64,000 nucleotides of DNA. Origin: Algoriphagus faecimaris. GTDB lineage: Bacteria > Bacteroidota > Bacteroidia > Cytophagales > Cyclobacteriaceae. The stretch is taken from positions 82,697 through 146,696 of the forward strand of contig NZ_FNAC01000006.1 of NCBI RefSeq assembly GCF_900101705.1, given 5' to 3'. Position 1 is the stretch's first letter, and the number at the start of each line of letters is the position of its first letter. Shown here in pieces: positions 44,681 through 53,732 of the stretch. The position numbers were made by a program, and so were the translations under genes. The notes beneath the pieces are model-generated. The model saw nothing but the letters and a program-made list of their open reading frames with translations, made no database searches and was not told where the DNA came from.

Positions 44681-44759
44681 AATACAGTCAATTTTTAACA
44701 GAATACAGTAAGCTATAGTCCCGAAATTTCTGGAATATAGTAGTTCGAAATTACAGTAA
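44681..44759. promoter_or_regulatory. Array of TACAGT/TATAGT half-sites
   Basis: Five direct repeats of the form (A)TAC/TAGT occur with their AGT at 44686, 44707, 44717, 44739 and 44755. The first four are separated by 21, 10 and 22 bp, close to whole helical turns, as expected for AraC-family binding on one DNA face. The last copy abuts the start of the ThuA-fusion gene at 44770. Confidence 0.5.
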
Positions 44760-44769
44760 ATCCAAACCC

Positions 44770-47700
44770 ATGAATAACCCAAATTTCCTCAAAAGCATTT
44801 TCTTGCTTTTTGTACTCGGAGTTTTGTCTTTAGTGGCTTGCTCAGAGAAGAAATCTTACCTTTCCATGACCGAGCCTAGACGCGTAGAAATTCTCGTTCT
44901 CGGACATGAAAGTGAGCATCACAATTCTGAGAAACTGATGATGTACCTAAGTACTCCACTGTTTCAAAAAGGAATCAACCTTACCTACACGACTGACCCA
45001 AATGATCTCAATACCGACAAATTGCAGAATTATGACGGATTGATGATTTATGCCAATCATGATGAAATCAGCTCTTCACAAGAAAATGCGCTGAAGGATT
45101 ATGTGGAAGGTGGAAAAGCATTGATTCCGATTCACAGTGCTTCATTTTGTTTCCGTAACTCTGACTGGTATGTAGAGGCCGTTGGAGGGCAGTTTAGTAC
45201 GCACGGTACAGGAGATTTCACTGCAGAAATCATTGATGCTGATCATCCTATCATGGAGGGAATTAACGAATTTGAAACCTGGGATGAAACCTATGTACAT
45301 ACGGCTGTCAATCCTGATATGCATATTCTTATGGAGCGTGTAGATGAAGAGGGTCGCGAGCCTTATACCTGGACCCGAGAACAGGGAAAAGGAAGAATTT
45401 TCTACACTGCTTATGGTCATAATGAAAAAACATGGGAGAAATCTGAATTCCAGCAATTAGTAGCCAATGGTATTCTTTGGGCAGTGGGCGATCAGGTGAA
45501 TGAGCTTCTGACAGCCTATAATATACCTCAGCCTGAATTTAGGGATGCAGAAATCCCCAATTATGAGCGTCGGGATCCAGCCCCGCGATATCAGCTTCCA
45601 CTTTCTCCAGAAGAAAGTCAAAAATTGGTTCAGGTACCGGTTGGTTTTGAATTGGAGTTATTCGCATCCGAACCCATGATCATTAATCCTATTTCCATGA
45701 CTTGGGATGAGCGGGGACGGCTCTTCGTCATCGAAACGACCGATTATCCCAATGAAGTTCGTCAAGAAGGCGGCAGTGATAAGATCAAAATTCTAGAAGA
45801 TACCGATGGAGATGGAAAGGCAGATAAGGTGACCATTTTTGCCGACAACTTGAATATTCCTACTTCCATCACCCCTATCAATGGCGGAATGCTGATTTCC
45901 ATGGCTCCTGACTTTGTATTTCTAAAGGATACCGATGGAGATGACGTAGCCGATGTACGTGAGGTAATTATGACGGGTTGGGGCAAAAGCGATACTCATG
46001 CCGGACCTTCCAACCTTCGGTATGGATTTGACAATAAAATCTGGGGAGTCTTGGGTTACTCAGGTTTCAATGGTGAAGTCAGCGGGCAGCAGTTCAACTT
46101 TGGACAAGGTGTTTACCGTTTTGACCCAAGCGGTGAAAATCTCGAATACCTCGGCAATACCTCCAACAATACTTGGGGATTGGGTTTTACAGAAGATTTT
46201 GAAACCTTTATCTCCACCGCCAATGGTCAGCACAGCGTCTATTTTTCCATGGCTAATAAATTTGTAAAAAGACCCATCTACCAAGGCTCGGCCAATACCG
46301 TTCACGGAATCGACTCTCACTACGATATGCCACACTTGACACCGTTTTTACGTCAAGTGGATTGGCACGGAAGCTACACGGCAGCAGCCGGGCATAATTT
46401 CTACACCGCTAGAAGCTTCCCTAAAGAATACTGGAATCGAATTGCCTTTGTCGCGGAGCCAACCGGACGGGTCTTGCACAATGCCATCATCAACCCTGAT
46501 GGTTCGGGATATAGTGAGAAAAATGGCTTTAATATTCTTGCCAGTTCTGATGAATGGTTTTCACCCGTACATGCGGAAGTCGGACCAGATGGGGCACTTT
46601 GGGTGGCCGATTGGTATAATTTCATCATTCAGCACAATCCTACACCTAGAGGCTTCGAAAATGGAGCTGGAAATGCCTACATCAATCCTCTTCGCGATGC
46701 GGAGCACGGGAGAATCTATCGGCTAGTATATAAAGGAGCACAAGAAGCTCAAGAATTTGATCTTTCAAACAATAACAACAAAGAGCTAATCGCTGCGCTG
46801 AAGAGTGACAATATGTTTTGGAGATTGACAGCGCAAAGATTGATAGTAGAAAACAAAAAGGTGGAGCTACTTCCTGAGCTCTATAAACTCATCAGCAATC
46901 AAGAACAGGATGAAATCGGATTAAATCCTGCTGCTATTCATGCGTTATGGGCTTTGCATGGTTTGGGGGCACTAGACGGAACAAATCGAGAAGCCGAAAT
47001 GCTGGTTGAAAAGGCCCTTCGACATCCTTCCGCATCAGTTCGCAAAAATGCACTCCGCGTTCTTCCCAAAACTCCAGATGCCATGAAGGCTATCCTAGCT
47101 TCCAATTTACTCCAAGATGAGGATCAGCACACTCGAAAAGAAGCGTTTTTGGCTATCTCTGAAATGCCTTTTTCTGAAGATGCGGCAAAATCACTCTATC
47201 AGTTAGCTGCTGATGAAAGTAATGCAAGCGATGCCTACCTGCCTCAGGCGATGTTTGCCGCGGTGCTTTCCCACCCTACAGAATTTGCAAAGAGAACCTA
47301 TTCACCTGCCAATGCAGGAGCTGAAGAAGACATTTCACTGGCAGATCGAATCAGCCGTAGTTTAATCAGCGAACAGTATCCACTCGATCAGCGAAATTCC
47401 ATTTTATTTCCACCCGAAGTGGCGGGTAAAGAAATTGACCTGAGAATGATCATCTCTAAGGCTGAAAATCCTCTTGCTGGTGTACTTGTGGCTCAGGGAA
47501 ATAACACCAATGGCTACAGTTTGTATATCTATGAGGATGCACTTCATTTTGCAGTGGCGCAAGATGAAAAGCAAACCATCATCAGTTCGACCAAAAACCT
47601 ACCCGAGGAGCAATTCATTATCGAGGCAAGTCTCAAAGAATCGGGTGATATGCGTCTTTCTATCAATGGAAATGTAATCGGAACGGCCAGAACCAAAGGG

Positions 47701-48270
47701 CTTTTCACAGATGAACTCCGGCCTCAATCGGTTCGTGTTGGTAGAAATGACAGTAGAAATGTCGTAGGGAAATATGAAGGGGATTGGTGGTTTGGAGGAA
47801 GACTGAGCAATAAGTCCACCCTTTCACTGACCAAGCCCGGAGCGGAATTAGAAGAAAGTGAAAGCACTGCTGCTACCACCACTTCTGCCAATGGATCCAT
47901 GATCGTCAAACTAGGGGTAATCCCACACGAAATGAAGTTTGATAAGGCTGAATTTACCGTCAAAGCAGGTGCTCAGGTCACCATTGATTTTGAAAATCCG
48001 GATTTCATGCAGCACAATTTGGTCATAGGACAAAAAGGAAGCATGGAAACTATCGGAAATGCAGCGGATGAATTGGCTAGAAATCCTCGGGGTGCCGAGC
48101 AAAACTACGTGCCTCAGATCCCTGAAGTGATCATTGCTACCGCCCTTGTCGATCCGGAAGGTAGAGAATCCCTAGTTTTTACCGCCCCTACAGAGCCTGG
48201 TGAATATCCCTTTGTCTGTACTGTGCCGGGACACTGGAGAATTATGAACGGAATAATGAAAGTAGAGTAA
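44770..48270 (+). CDS. ThuA - membrane-bound dehydrogenase - HEAT - azurin-like fusion lipoprotein
   Basis: A 1166-residue lipoprotein (signal ending SLVAC). Domains in order: ThuA-like glutamine-amidotransferase fold (about 35-240, LVLGHESEHHNSE to YGHNEKTW); a propeller of the PQQ/NHL-like putative membrane-bound dehydrogenase type (about 285-650, with calcium-like DTDGDGKADKV and DTDGDDVADV loops); HEAT repeats (about 665-850); a LamG-like sandwich (about 870-1030); and an azurin-like cupredoxin (about 1045-1166). The cupredoxin ligands are all present: QHN histidine, Cys 1150, His 1155 and Met 1159, with azurin spacing. It should oxidise a sugar or sugar derivative in the periplasm and pass electrons to its own copper centre. 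Operon with the two genes that follow. Confidence 0.82.
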   Translation: MNNPNFLKSIFLLFVLGVLSLVACSEKKSYLSMTEPRRVEILVLGHESEHHNSEKLMMYLSTPLFQKGINLTYTTDPNDLNTDKLQNYDGLMIYANHDEISSSQENALKDYVEGGKALIPIHSASFCFRNSDWYVEAVGGQFSTHGTGDFTAEIIDADHPIMEGINEFETWDETYVHTAVNPDMHILMERVDEEGREPYTWTREQGKGRIFYTAYGHNEKTWEKSEFQQLVANGILWAVGDQVNELLTAYNIPQPEFRDAEIPNYERRDPAPRYQLPLSPEESQKLVQVPVGFELELFASEPMIINPISMTWDERGRLFVIETTDYPNEVRQEGGSDKIKILEDTDGDGKADKVTIFADNLNIPTSITPINGGMLISMAPDFVFLKDTDGDDVADVREVIMTGWGKSDTHAGPSNLRYGFDNKIWGVLGYSGFNGEVSGQQFNFGQGVYRFDPSGENLEYLGNTSNNTWGLGFTEDFETFISTANGQHSVYFSMANKFVKRPIYQGSANTVHGIDSHYDMPHLTPFLRQVDWHGSYTAAAGHNFYTARSFPKEYWNRIAFVAEPTGRVLHNAIINPDGSGYSEKNGFNILASSDEWFSPVHAEVGPDGALWVADWYNFIIQHNPTPRGFENGAGNAYINPLRDAEHGRIYRLVYKGAQEAQEFDLSNNNNKELIAALKSDNMFWRLTAQRLIVENKKVELLPELYKLISNQEQDEIGLNPAAIHALWALHGLGALDGTNREAEMLVEKALRHPSASVRKNALRVLPKTPDAMKAILASNLLQDEDQHTRKEAFLAISEMPFSEDAAKSLYQLAADESNASDAYLPQAMFAAVLSHPTEFAKRTYSPANAGAEEDISLADRISRSLISEQYPLDQRNSILFPPEVAGKEIDLRMIISKAENPLAGVLVAQGNNTNGYSLYIYEDALHFAVAQDEKQTIISSTKNLPEEQFIIEASLKESGDMRLSINGNVIGTARTKGLFTDELRPQSVRVGRNDSRNVVGKYEGDWWFGGRLSNKSTLSLTKPGAELEESESTAATTTSANGSMIVKLGVIPHEMKFDKAEFTVKAGAQVTIDFENPDFMQHNLVIGQKGSMETIGNAADELARNPRGAEQNYVPQIPEVIIATALVDPEGRESLVFTAPTEPGEYPFVCTVPGHWRIMNGIMKVE

Positions 48271-48272
48271 TC

Positions 48273-49133
48273 ATGGCTTTAGATGTAAAATTCGGAGTAA
48301 GTACCTGGCTATGGACCTCCCCTTTTAATTCAGAGGCGATCAAGCTTTTTCCGAAAATCAAGGAATATGGCTACGATAAGGTCGAAATTCCCGTGGAAGA
48401 TCCCTCCCTGATAAAGGTAGATGAAGTGAAGAAAGCCTTAGCAGATCATGGGCTTGAAGCGGTCATTTGCGGAGCCTTTGGCCCAAGTCGCGACTTGACA
48501 CACGATGACCCTGTTTACCATCAGGTTTGTTTTGATTATTTGGATCAGTGTTTTGATATCGCAGCGGAACTGGGAAGCGGTTTTGTCGCCGGCCCCATGT
48601 ATTCTGCAGTGGGCAAAGCTCGCTTAGTCTCTGCCGAACAGAAAAAAATCGAATGGGACCGGGCGGTGAGTAACCTTCGAAAAGTATGTGAACGCGCCCG
48701 AGTCCAAGGCTTGGAAATAGCGCTCGAGACCCTCAATAGATTTGAAACGGACCTGATCAATACTGCCGAGGAGTTGATGCAGCTCATCACAGATATCAAT
48801 CAACCTGAAGCAAAGGCCCTTCTGGATGGCTTTCATTTGAATATCGAAGAGCCGAGCATAGAACAGGCAATACGGACAGTAGGATCAAAATTGATTCATG
48901 TGCAGGTATCAGAAAACTATCGAGGCACTCCGGGCACGGGACAAACCAACTGGGAAGCCTGGAAAAGAGGATTGGAAGCGGTGAACTACAGCGGAACAAT
49001 CTCTATCGAAAGCTTTACCCCAGAGGTAAAGGAACTTGCTGGAGCAGTCTGTATCTGGAAGCCTTTAGTCCCTTCTCAGGATGGATTTGCCAAGGAAGGG
49101 CTGGGATTTCTCAGAAAATGGGCTTCAAAATAA
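48273..49133 (+). CDS. Sugar phosphate isomerase/epimerase family (D-tagatose 3-epimerase-like)
   Basis: A 286-residue TIM barrel of the AP-endonuclease-2/xylose-isomerase-like family. The metal ligands expected for ketose 3-epimerases are present: Glu in ALETLNRFETDLINT, Asp-His in LLDGFHLNIEE and Glu in ISIESFTP near residue 245. It is cytoplasmic (no signal). It starts 3 bp after the ThuA-fusion gene, so the two are co-transcribed; the same family often accompanies Gfo/Idh/MocA oxidoreductases in pathways through keto-sugars. Substrate unproven. Confidence 0.85.
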   Translation: MALDVKFGVSTWLWTSPFNSEAIKLFPKIKEYGYDKVEIPVEDPSLIKVDEVKKALADHGLEAVICGAFGPSRDLTHDDPVYHQVCFDYLDQCFDIAAELGSGFVAGPMYSAVGKARLVSAEQKKIEWDRAVSNLRKVCERARVQGLEIALETLNRFETDLINTAEELMQLITDINQPEAKALLDGFHLNIEEPSIEQAIRTVGSKLIHVQVSENYRGTPGTGQTNWEAWKRGLEAVNYSGTISIESFTPEVKELAGAVCIWKPLVPSQDGFAKEGLGFLRKWASK

Positions 49134-49368
49134 ATACAAAGCGCAAAACAATTTCACCCTGAGCACCCTACAGACGAGATTCCGAAGGTAGTAGGCGCTT
49201 TCGATTTCGAAACTCTCCTCTCTAAAGTGCTACCGATTACGGATTTTGGTACTTCAGGCTGACACTTCAACGTCCCCGAAACGGGTTCGAGGTAGGCTGT
49301 TCAGGGAGGCAAAACCATCAGAAATCAGATTATAATCAATCTTTTTCAACCCAAAACATAACATACAC
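49134..49368. other. 235-bp spacer with degenerate repeat-like sequence
   Basis: The spacer is markedly less AT-rich than other intergenic regions here. It contains CACCCTGAGCA and CCGAAGGTAG fragments that recall the CCCTGAGC..CGAAGGG palindromic repeats scattered in Bacteroidota genomes, plus loosely inverted CAGGCTGACA and GGCTGTTCAGG. No gene is visible. It may be a decayed intergenic repeat. Confidence 0.3.
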
Positions 49369-50484
49369 ATGAGCAAAAAACCTATCAATATCGCAATTAT
49401 CGGCTTAGGCTTTGGAGCGGAATTTATCCCGATCTATCAAAAGCATCCTCTGGCCAATATGTATGCTATCTGCCAGCGAAATCAAGAAAAGGCAGAGGCC
49501 ATCGGAAAAGCTTTTGGCATTGAGCACGTGTATACCGATTACGATGAACTGCTAAAAGATCCCAATATCGACGCAGTTCATATCAATACACCAATTCAAA
49601 ATCATGCAGAGCAATCTTTAAAGGCCCTGCGTGCTGGCAAACATGTAGCCTGTACCGTTCCAATGGCTACTACTGTCGAGGAATGTCGACAAATCGTAGC
49701 CGAAACCGAACGAACCGGACTTACCTATATGATGATGGAGACCGTGGTATATTCTCGTGAATTTCTTTTTGTAAAGGAGATGTACGAAAAGGGCGATTTG
49801 GGGAAAATTCAGTTTCTCCGTGCTTCCCACCAACAGGAAATGGCTGGTTGGCCAGGTTACTGGGAAGGCCTCCCTCCTATGCACTATGCCACGCATTGTG
49901 TAGGACCAGTATTGGCTTTGCCAAAAGGAGAAGCCGAATACGTTTCTTGCTTGGGTTCGGGTAGAATCGATGAAAACCTGATCCCAAAGTACGGATCCCC
50001 ATTCGCTATAGAGACCTGTCATATCAAATTGAAGGACTCTGATTTGGCGGCTGAAGTGACCCGATCCCTGTTCAATACGGCCAGACAATATCGGGAAAGC
50101 TTCGATGTGTATGGTTCCAAAAAATCCTTTGAGTGGACGCTGATCGAGCATGAAGACTCAGTGATTCATACCGGCGAGATACCTGAAAAGGTGAAGATTC
50201 CTGATTATGCGCATTTGCTTCCCGAGGAAATCGCCTCCTTCACCACACAGGGAGTCTATGATCAAGACGAAAATCAGCATTTATCCTTTATCCAAGGTTC
50301 CGGCCACGGAGGCTCGCATCCTCACTTGGTCCATGAGTTTTTGGTTGCTTTGACCGATGAGCGAGATCCCTACCCCAATGCCCGACAATCCGCCAATATC
50401 ACCTGTGTGGGAATTTTAGCACATGAGTCTGCGATGGAAGGCGGGAAAATCAAGCATTTACCGGAGTTTACTTTAAGCAAATAA
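49369..50484 (+). CDS. Gfo/Idh/MocA oxidoreductase with altered EKP motif
   Basis: A 371-residue Rossmann-fold protein: IIGLGFGAEFIP at 9-20, DAVHINTPIQNHAEQ near 70-84, and a C-terminal sugar-binding domain. The usual EKP motif, whose lysine takes part in catalysis, is replaced by ACTVPMATT, so the lysine is missing at that place. A sub-family with this variant may use another residue or bind a different substrate. There is no signal peptide. It is 235 bp downstream of the epimerase-like gene on the same strand and ends at a strong terminator, completing the proposed oxidative sugar operon. Confidence 0.88.
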   Translation: MSKKPINIAIIGLGFGAEFIPIYQKHPLANMYAICQRNQEKAEAIGKAFGIEHVYTDYDELLKDPNIDAVHINTPIQNHAEQSLKALRAGKHVACTVPMATTVEECRQIVAETERTGLTYMMMETVVYSREFLFVKEMYEKGDLGKIQFLRASHQQEMAGWPGYWEGLPPMHYATHCVGPVLALPKGEAEYVSCLGSGRIDENLIPKYGSPFAIETCHIKLKDSDLAAEVTRSLFNTARQYRESFDVYGSKKSFEWTLIEHEDSVIHTGEIPEKVKIPDYAHLLPEEIASFTTQGVYDQDENQHLSFIQGSGHGGSHPHLVHEFLVALTDERDPYPNARQSANITCVGILAHESAMEGGKIKHLPEFTLSK

Positions 50485-50490
50485 AACCGA

Positions 50491-50522
50491 AAGGCCTGGG
50501 AAATTTCCAGGCCTTATTTTTT
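50491..50522 (+). terminator. Terminator of the ThuA/epimerase/oxidoreductase operon
   Basis: AAGGCCTGG at 50491-50499 pairs perfectly with CCAGGCCTT at 50507-50515 around a 7-nt loop, followed by ATTTTTT. It starts 6 bp after the oxidoreductase stop codon. Confidence 0.93.
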
Positions 50523-50627
50523 GATTAAGAATATTAAAAACAGAGGGTACTGAGAAGTGGGATATTTGTCAAACCCGCTTCAAACTTCTGCTACCGGTCT
50601 TCTAACTTCAAGCTTCCCAATTCCTGC

Positions 50628-51007
50628 TTATTTAACCTTCTTAGCCTCAGTCACAAACATATCCATTAGCGATCCGGAAGCACTTTCATCATCCACTTTT
50701 TTCAGACTTAGATAAACATCATAACCTGTGATATTGAAATAAGCTGTTAGAACACCATCTGTGATACTTACAGAGGACATTTCCTTTTCAGAACCAGAAG
50801 CATCTTCTACGAAATAGCCCATGGTTTTACCGTCAACAGTTTCAAAGCGCATAGGAATAGTAGCTGTGCCTTCTGGCGTATCGTAAACGGTAACGGCCCA
50901 CTTTCCTTCGAAGTACTCAGGAGAGCCCATAAAACTAGAAAAAGTGGCTACTGAACCTATAGTATAGCCAAAAGAACAACGAGAAATAATGAGGATAATT
51001 TTTTCAT
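50628..51007 (-). pseudogene. Small secreted protein gene interrupted by a frameshift in its signal peptide
   Basis: The ATG at 51007 opens a good signal-peptide frame (MKKLSSLFLVVLL) that meets a TAG after 16 codons (50957-50959). The rest of the protein is intact in another frame and gives 100 residues from an internal ATG at 50930 (GSPEYFEGKWAVTVYDTPEG onward, a small beta-rich domain). Adding one T to the TTTT run at 50970-50973 (minus strand) restores a continuous protein with signal peptide and mature domain of about 126 residues. So either the gene has lost one base, the sequence has a homopolymer error, or expression depends on slippage. The domain itself is not recognised. Confidence 0.72.
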
Positions 51008-51294
51008 GAAATTAAAGGATTAAAATGAAATAAAATTTAAGGAAAAAAGATGAATACAACGCTTATCAAAGCAAAAAAAAATTAGGCAAGAGAGCTTTGG
51101 CTGAGGCCATATTTTTAGGGTGATATCCCAAAGGATTTACCTCCCCAATGCATAAAAAGATAAAAGAAATATTTCTGTTTGAGGATTAGGGTTTATAGGA
51201 CTTGGATTGCCTTCTAATTCGACAGAGGGAAAGAAACACCAATGCACGAGATCTATCCTAAGTAAATCGAAGATATGACCTCACTTCATTATCA

Positions 51295-51328
51295 TAAAAA
51301 AAATCCACCCATTTATGAGTGTTTTTTT
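51295..51328. terminator. Terminator-like hairpin
   Basis: CCACCCAT and ATGAGTG form an imperfect stem with a mismatch, flanked by eight A on one side and seven T on the other, so it could terminate on either strand. No obvious client gene lies next to it. Confidence 0.45.
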
Positions 51329-51452
51329 GAGCCCTTGATCGGAAAAATTGAATTGCTTCTGAAAACGGCTATTCTTGATTCTCTCTTTTTTGATGAACTT
51401 CAAAAAATTGATCTACTGTAGAAAAACTACACTACAGCACCTAAAAAGGCAT

Positions 51453-51484
51453 AAAAAAAGCACCTAGAAATATCTAAGTGCTTT
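51453..51484 (-). terminator. Terminator of tRNA-Thr
   Basis: On the minus strand AAAGCACTTAG pairs with CTAGGTGCTTT with one mismatch and is followed by a run of seven T, 9 bp after the tRNA 3' end. Confidence 0.75.
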
Positions 51485-51492
51485 GTTAAATG

Positions 51493-51565
<73 letters not shown>

Positions 51566-51675
51566 TTTTATCTTTAACGTGGTGCAAATATAGGCCTTCC
51601 TACTATTGAGTCCAAATGCCGTTAATTGATTTTTTGAAGCTATTCCCTATCTCCCTTATTCTGAGTGGGATTAAT

Positions 51676-53685
51676 TTAGAATTCTCTCAAAATTGATAGT
51701 CTTTTCTTCAACTTTTCGATCTCTTCTTCTGCTTTTTGGATTTTCACATCAAACTGATCTTTGAGCTTATCTGCCGTCTTAGAAGCTGCAAAGAACTCTA
51801 AATTAGTTTTCCAAAGGGTGATGTTATTTTCCAAATCAGAGATTTGCTTGCGAATCCCGTGTTCCTTCTTATTGAAAGTTTTTACCGCATTTGGATCGGA
51901 TTGAATCCTGTTCAGATTTAAACGGAACAAGAAATCTTCTCGGTCAAAGTTGTCAGGATTTAATTTCTCCAAATAGGTATCTACCGCAGCCTTAAACTGA
52001 GCTTGAATCTCCTTCATGTTTTTTCGAGGTACAAATCCAATCTCATTAAACTTCCCTACCAAATCGGTTAATTCTTGCTCTCCAGGCTCTTCTCCTGCCG
52101 CAGCTGCGATGATTTCCTGACAAACTTCCTGTTTAGCCTTGTAATTGGCCTCATATTCCGAATTGGCCTGCTTATTGGAACTACGACGGTTTTCGAAAAA
52201 CTCATCACAAGCGTTTTTGAATCGCTTGTATAGGGCATCACGGCTCTTCTCAGGCGTAGGACCCAGTTTCTTCCATTCTTGCTGCAACTTGATCAAATCA
52301 TTCGCGGTACTCTGCCAATCGGTAGAATCCTTTAGCTCTTCTGCCTTTTTTATCAGCTCTTCAGCCTTGGATTGATTGGAAGCTCTTATTTCATCCAATT
52401 CTTTGAAGAATAGGTTTTTTTGATGAAAGAATTGCTTAAAACCTGACCAAAATGCCTTGTTGATTTCTCTTCCGCTTTCGCGTGGCACTTGTCCTATTTT
52501 CTCCCAAGCTTTCTGGATTTCTAGGATTTCTTTGGTTTTGGTATTCCAGTCCTTGATTCGATCGGCTTTAAAGTCTTTGAAAGCATTTAGCTTTTCGATC
52601 AAAGCCTCTTTTTCTGTTTGATTCTTTTTAAAAACTTCCTTTTGACTGTCGTAAAATTCTTTTCTACGATCATATACGGCATCTGATGCGCTTTTGAACC
52701 GCTGCCAAAGGGCTTCTTGTTCGTCTCTAGGCACAGGACCAATATGCTTAAATTCCTCATGGAGCTCATTCAGTGATTTAATGGCTTCCTTGAGGTCAGG
52801 CACTGTCTTAAGCGCCTCGGCTTTTTCACAAAGCTCCAACTTGCTTTCTAAATTTTTCTTACGATCGAGTTCTTTGAGTTCGAAGTAGATACTTCTATTG
52901 TCATAAAACCGATCCATCAGCGCATTATAGCTGGCCCAGAGACTTCTGTTTTGAGAAGATGGCACCGGCCCAATGGCTTTCCACTCCTCCTGAATCGCCT
53001 TGATGGCATTCATACTGAGGGTGGTTTCCTCTCCATCTACCAATTCACGGAGACGGTTTAGTATATCTGTTTTAGTTTCAAGGTTTTTCTCTTTCTGACG
53101 CTCAGCTTCTTTTCTCAGTGTAGAGACTTGCTTTCTAAACTCAAAGTAATATTGATTGAATTCTCGCTCTTCTTCAGAAGGTCGAAAGTCAAAATCATCT
53201 TCCACGCCGCCTTCAGCTTTGAATTTCTCAAAGGCTTCTTCTCTTTCTTTGGAGGTGAATTCATCAAAAGCAGCTTTTATTTCATTGACTACTCGGTCAA
53301 TTTTCATTACTGCTGTTTCTCCTTTAACCTTGTCTTTTAAGACTTCCAGAAGTTGGCTCTTATCCAAACCAGTCAAATCAAGCTCCTCTTCCGAATGATC
53401 TTCTTCAGTTTCTTCGGTATCTTCGGCACCATCCTTCTCATCTCCCGAAGGAGTTTTAGCCTTTTCGCTTGATACTTCAGGTTGATTTTTTCCCTCTTCT
53501 TCCACCTTTGGAGGGTTGGAAGAATCCTCAGTTTTAGCAGTTTCCTCCTTTTTGGAAGGTGAATCTTCTGAGGCCTGACTTGTTTGGTCAGCTGCAGTTT
53601 CTTCTGTTTTACCCTTCACCTCTGAATTATCAGCTGCTTGGGTCACCTTGTCTTTTCCAGACAGATCGTCGTCTTTCTCAATCAT
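51676..53685 (-). CDS. DUF349 repeat protein
   Basis: I take the ATG at 53685 (669 residues; an ATG 18 bp earlier adds MKFSVF). The first ~110 residues are a low-complexity Glu/Asp/Lys/Ser tail. From about 140 onward the protein is almost entirely helical and consists of six or so DUF349 repeats of about 70 residues, each with a W..IG.VP or W.KLGPTP-like core (EEWKAIGPVPSSQN, HIGPVPRDEQ, WEKIGQVPRESG, WKKLGPTPEKSR, NEIGFVPRKN). It ends in a coiled coil. DUF349 proteins are cytoplasmic and of uncertain function; some have been linked to RNA binding or stress. Single-gene unit. Confidence 0.9.
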   Translation of the reverse strand: MIEKDDDLSGKDKVTQAADNSEVKGKTEETAADQTSQASEDSPSKKEETAKTEDSSNPPKVEEEGKNQPEVSSEKAKTPSGDEKDGAEDTEETEEDHSEEELDLTGLDKSQLLEVLKDKVKGETAVMKIDRVVNEIKAAFDEFTSKEREEAFEKFKAEGGVEDDFDFRPSEEEREFNQYYFEFRKQVSTLRKEAERQKEKNLETKTDILNRLRELVDGEETTLSMNAIKAIQEEWKAIGPVPSSQNRSLWASYNALMDRFYDNRSIYFELKELDRKKNLESKLELCEKAEALKTVPDLKEAIKSLNELHEEFKHIGPVPRDEQEALWQRFKSASDAVYDRRKEFYDSQKEVFKKNQTEKEALIEKLNAFKDFKADRIKDWNTKTKEILEIQKAWEKIGQVPRESGREINKAFWSGFKQFFHQKNLFFKELDEIRASNQSKAEELIKKAEELKDSTDWQSTANDLIKLQQEWKKLGPTPEKSRDALYKRFKNACDEFFENRRSSNKQANSEYEANYKAKQEVCQEIIAAAAGEEPGEQELTDLVGKFNEIGFVPRKNMKEIQAQFKAAVDTYLEKLNPDNFDREDFLFRLNLNRIQSDPNAVKTFNKKEHGIRKQISDLENNITLWKTNLEFFAASKTADKLKDQFDVKIQKAEEEIEKLKKRLSILREF

Positions 53686-53732
53686 AAAAACACTAAATTT
53701 CAAAGCAATATGGGCAAAAGTAGCGATTTTGC

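Larger units (their letters stand above)
51008..51492. other. Intergenic region with terminator-like hairpins and a doubtful 48-residue frame
   Basis: These 485 bp between the frameshifted gene and tRNA-Thr contain a terminator-like hairpin at 51295-51328, the tRNA terminator at 51453-51484 and a short + strand frame at 51275-51421 (48 residues, including NPPIYECFFEPLIGKIE). That frame contains the hairpin and has no visible promoter; it could be a gene remnant or chance. Nothing else is evident. Confidence 0.4.

Noticed and set aside
49618..50151. 177-residue minus-strand frame in the oxidoreductase gene
   Set aside because: It lies wholly antisense to a clear Gfo/Idh/MocA gene and shows no motif.
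51275..51421. 48-residue plus-strand frame in the spacer before tRNA-Thr
   Set aside because: It contains a terminator-like hairpin and has no visible promoter or homology; listed only as content of the spacer.
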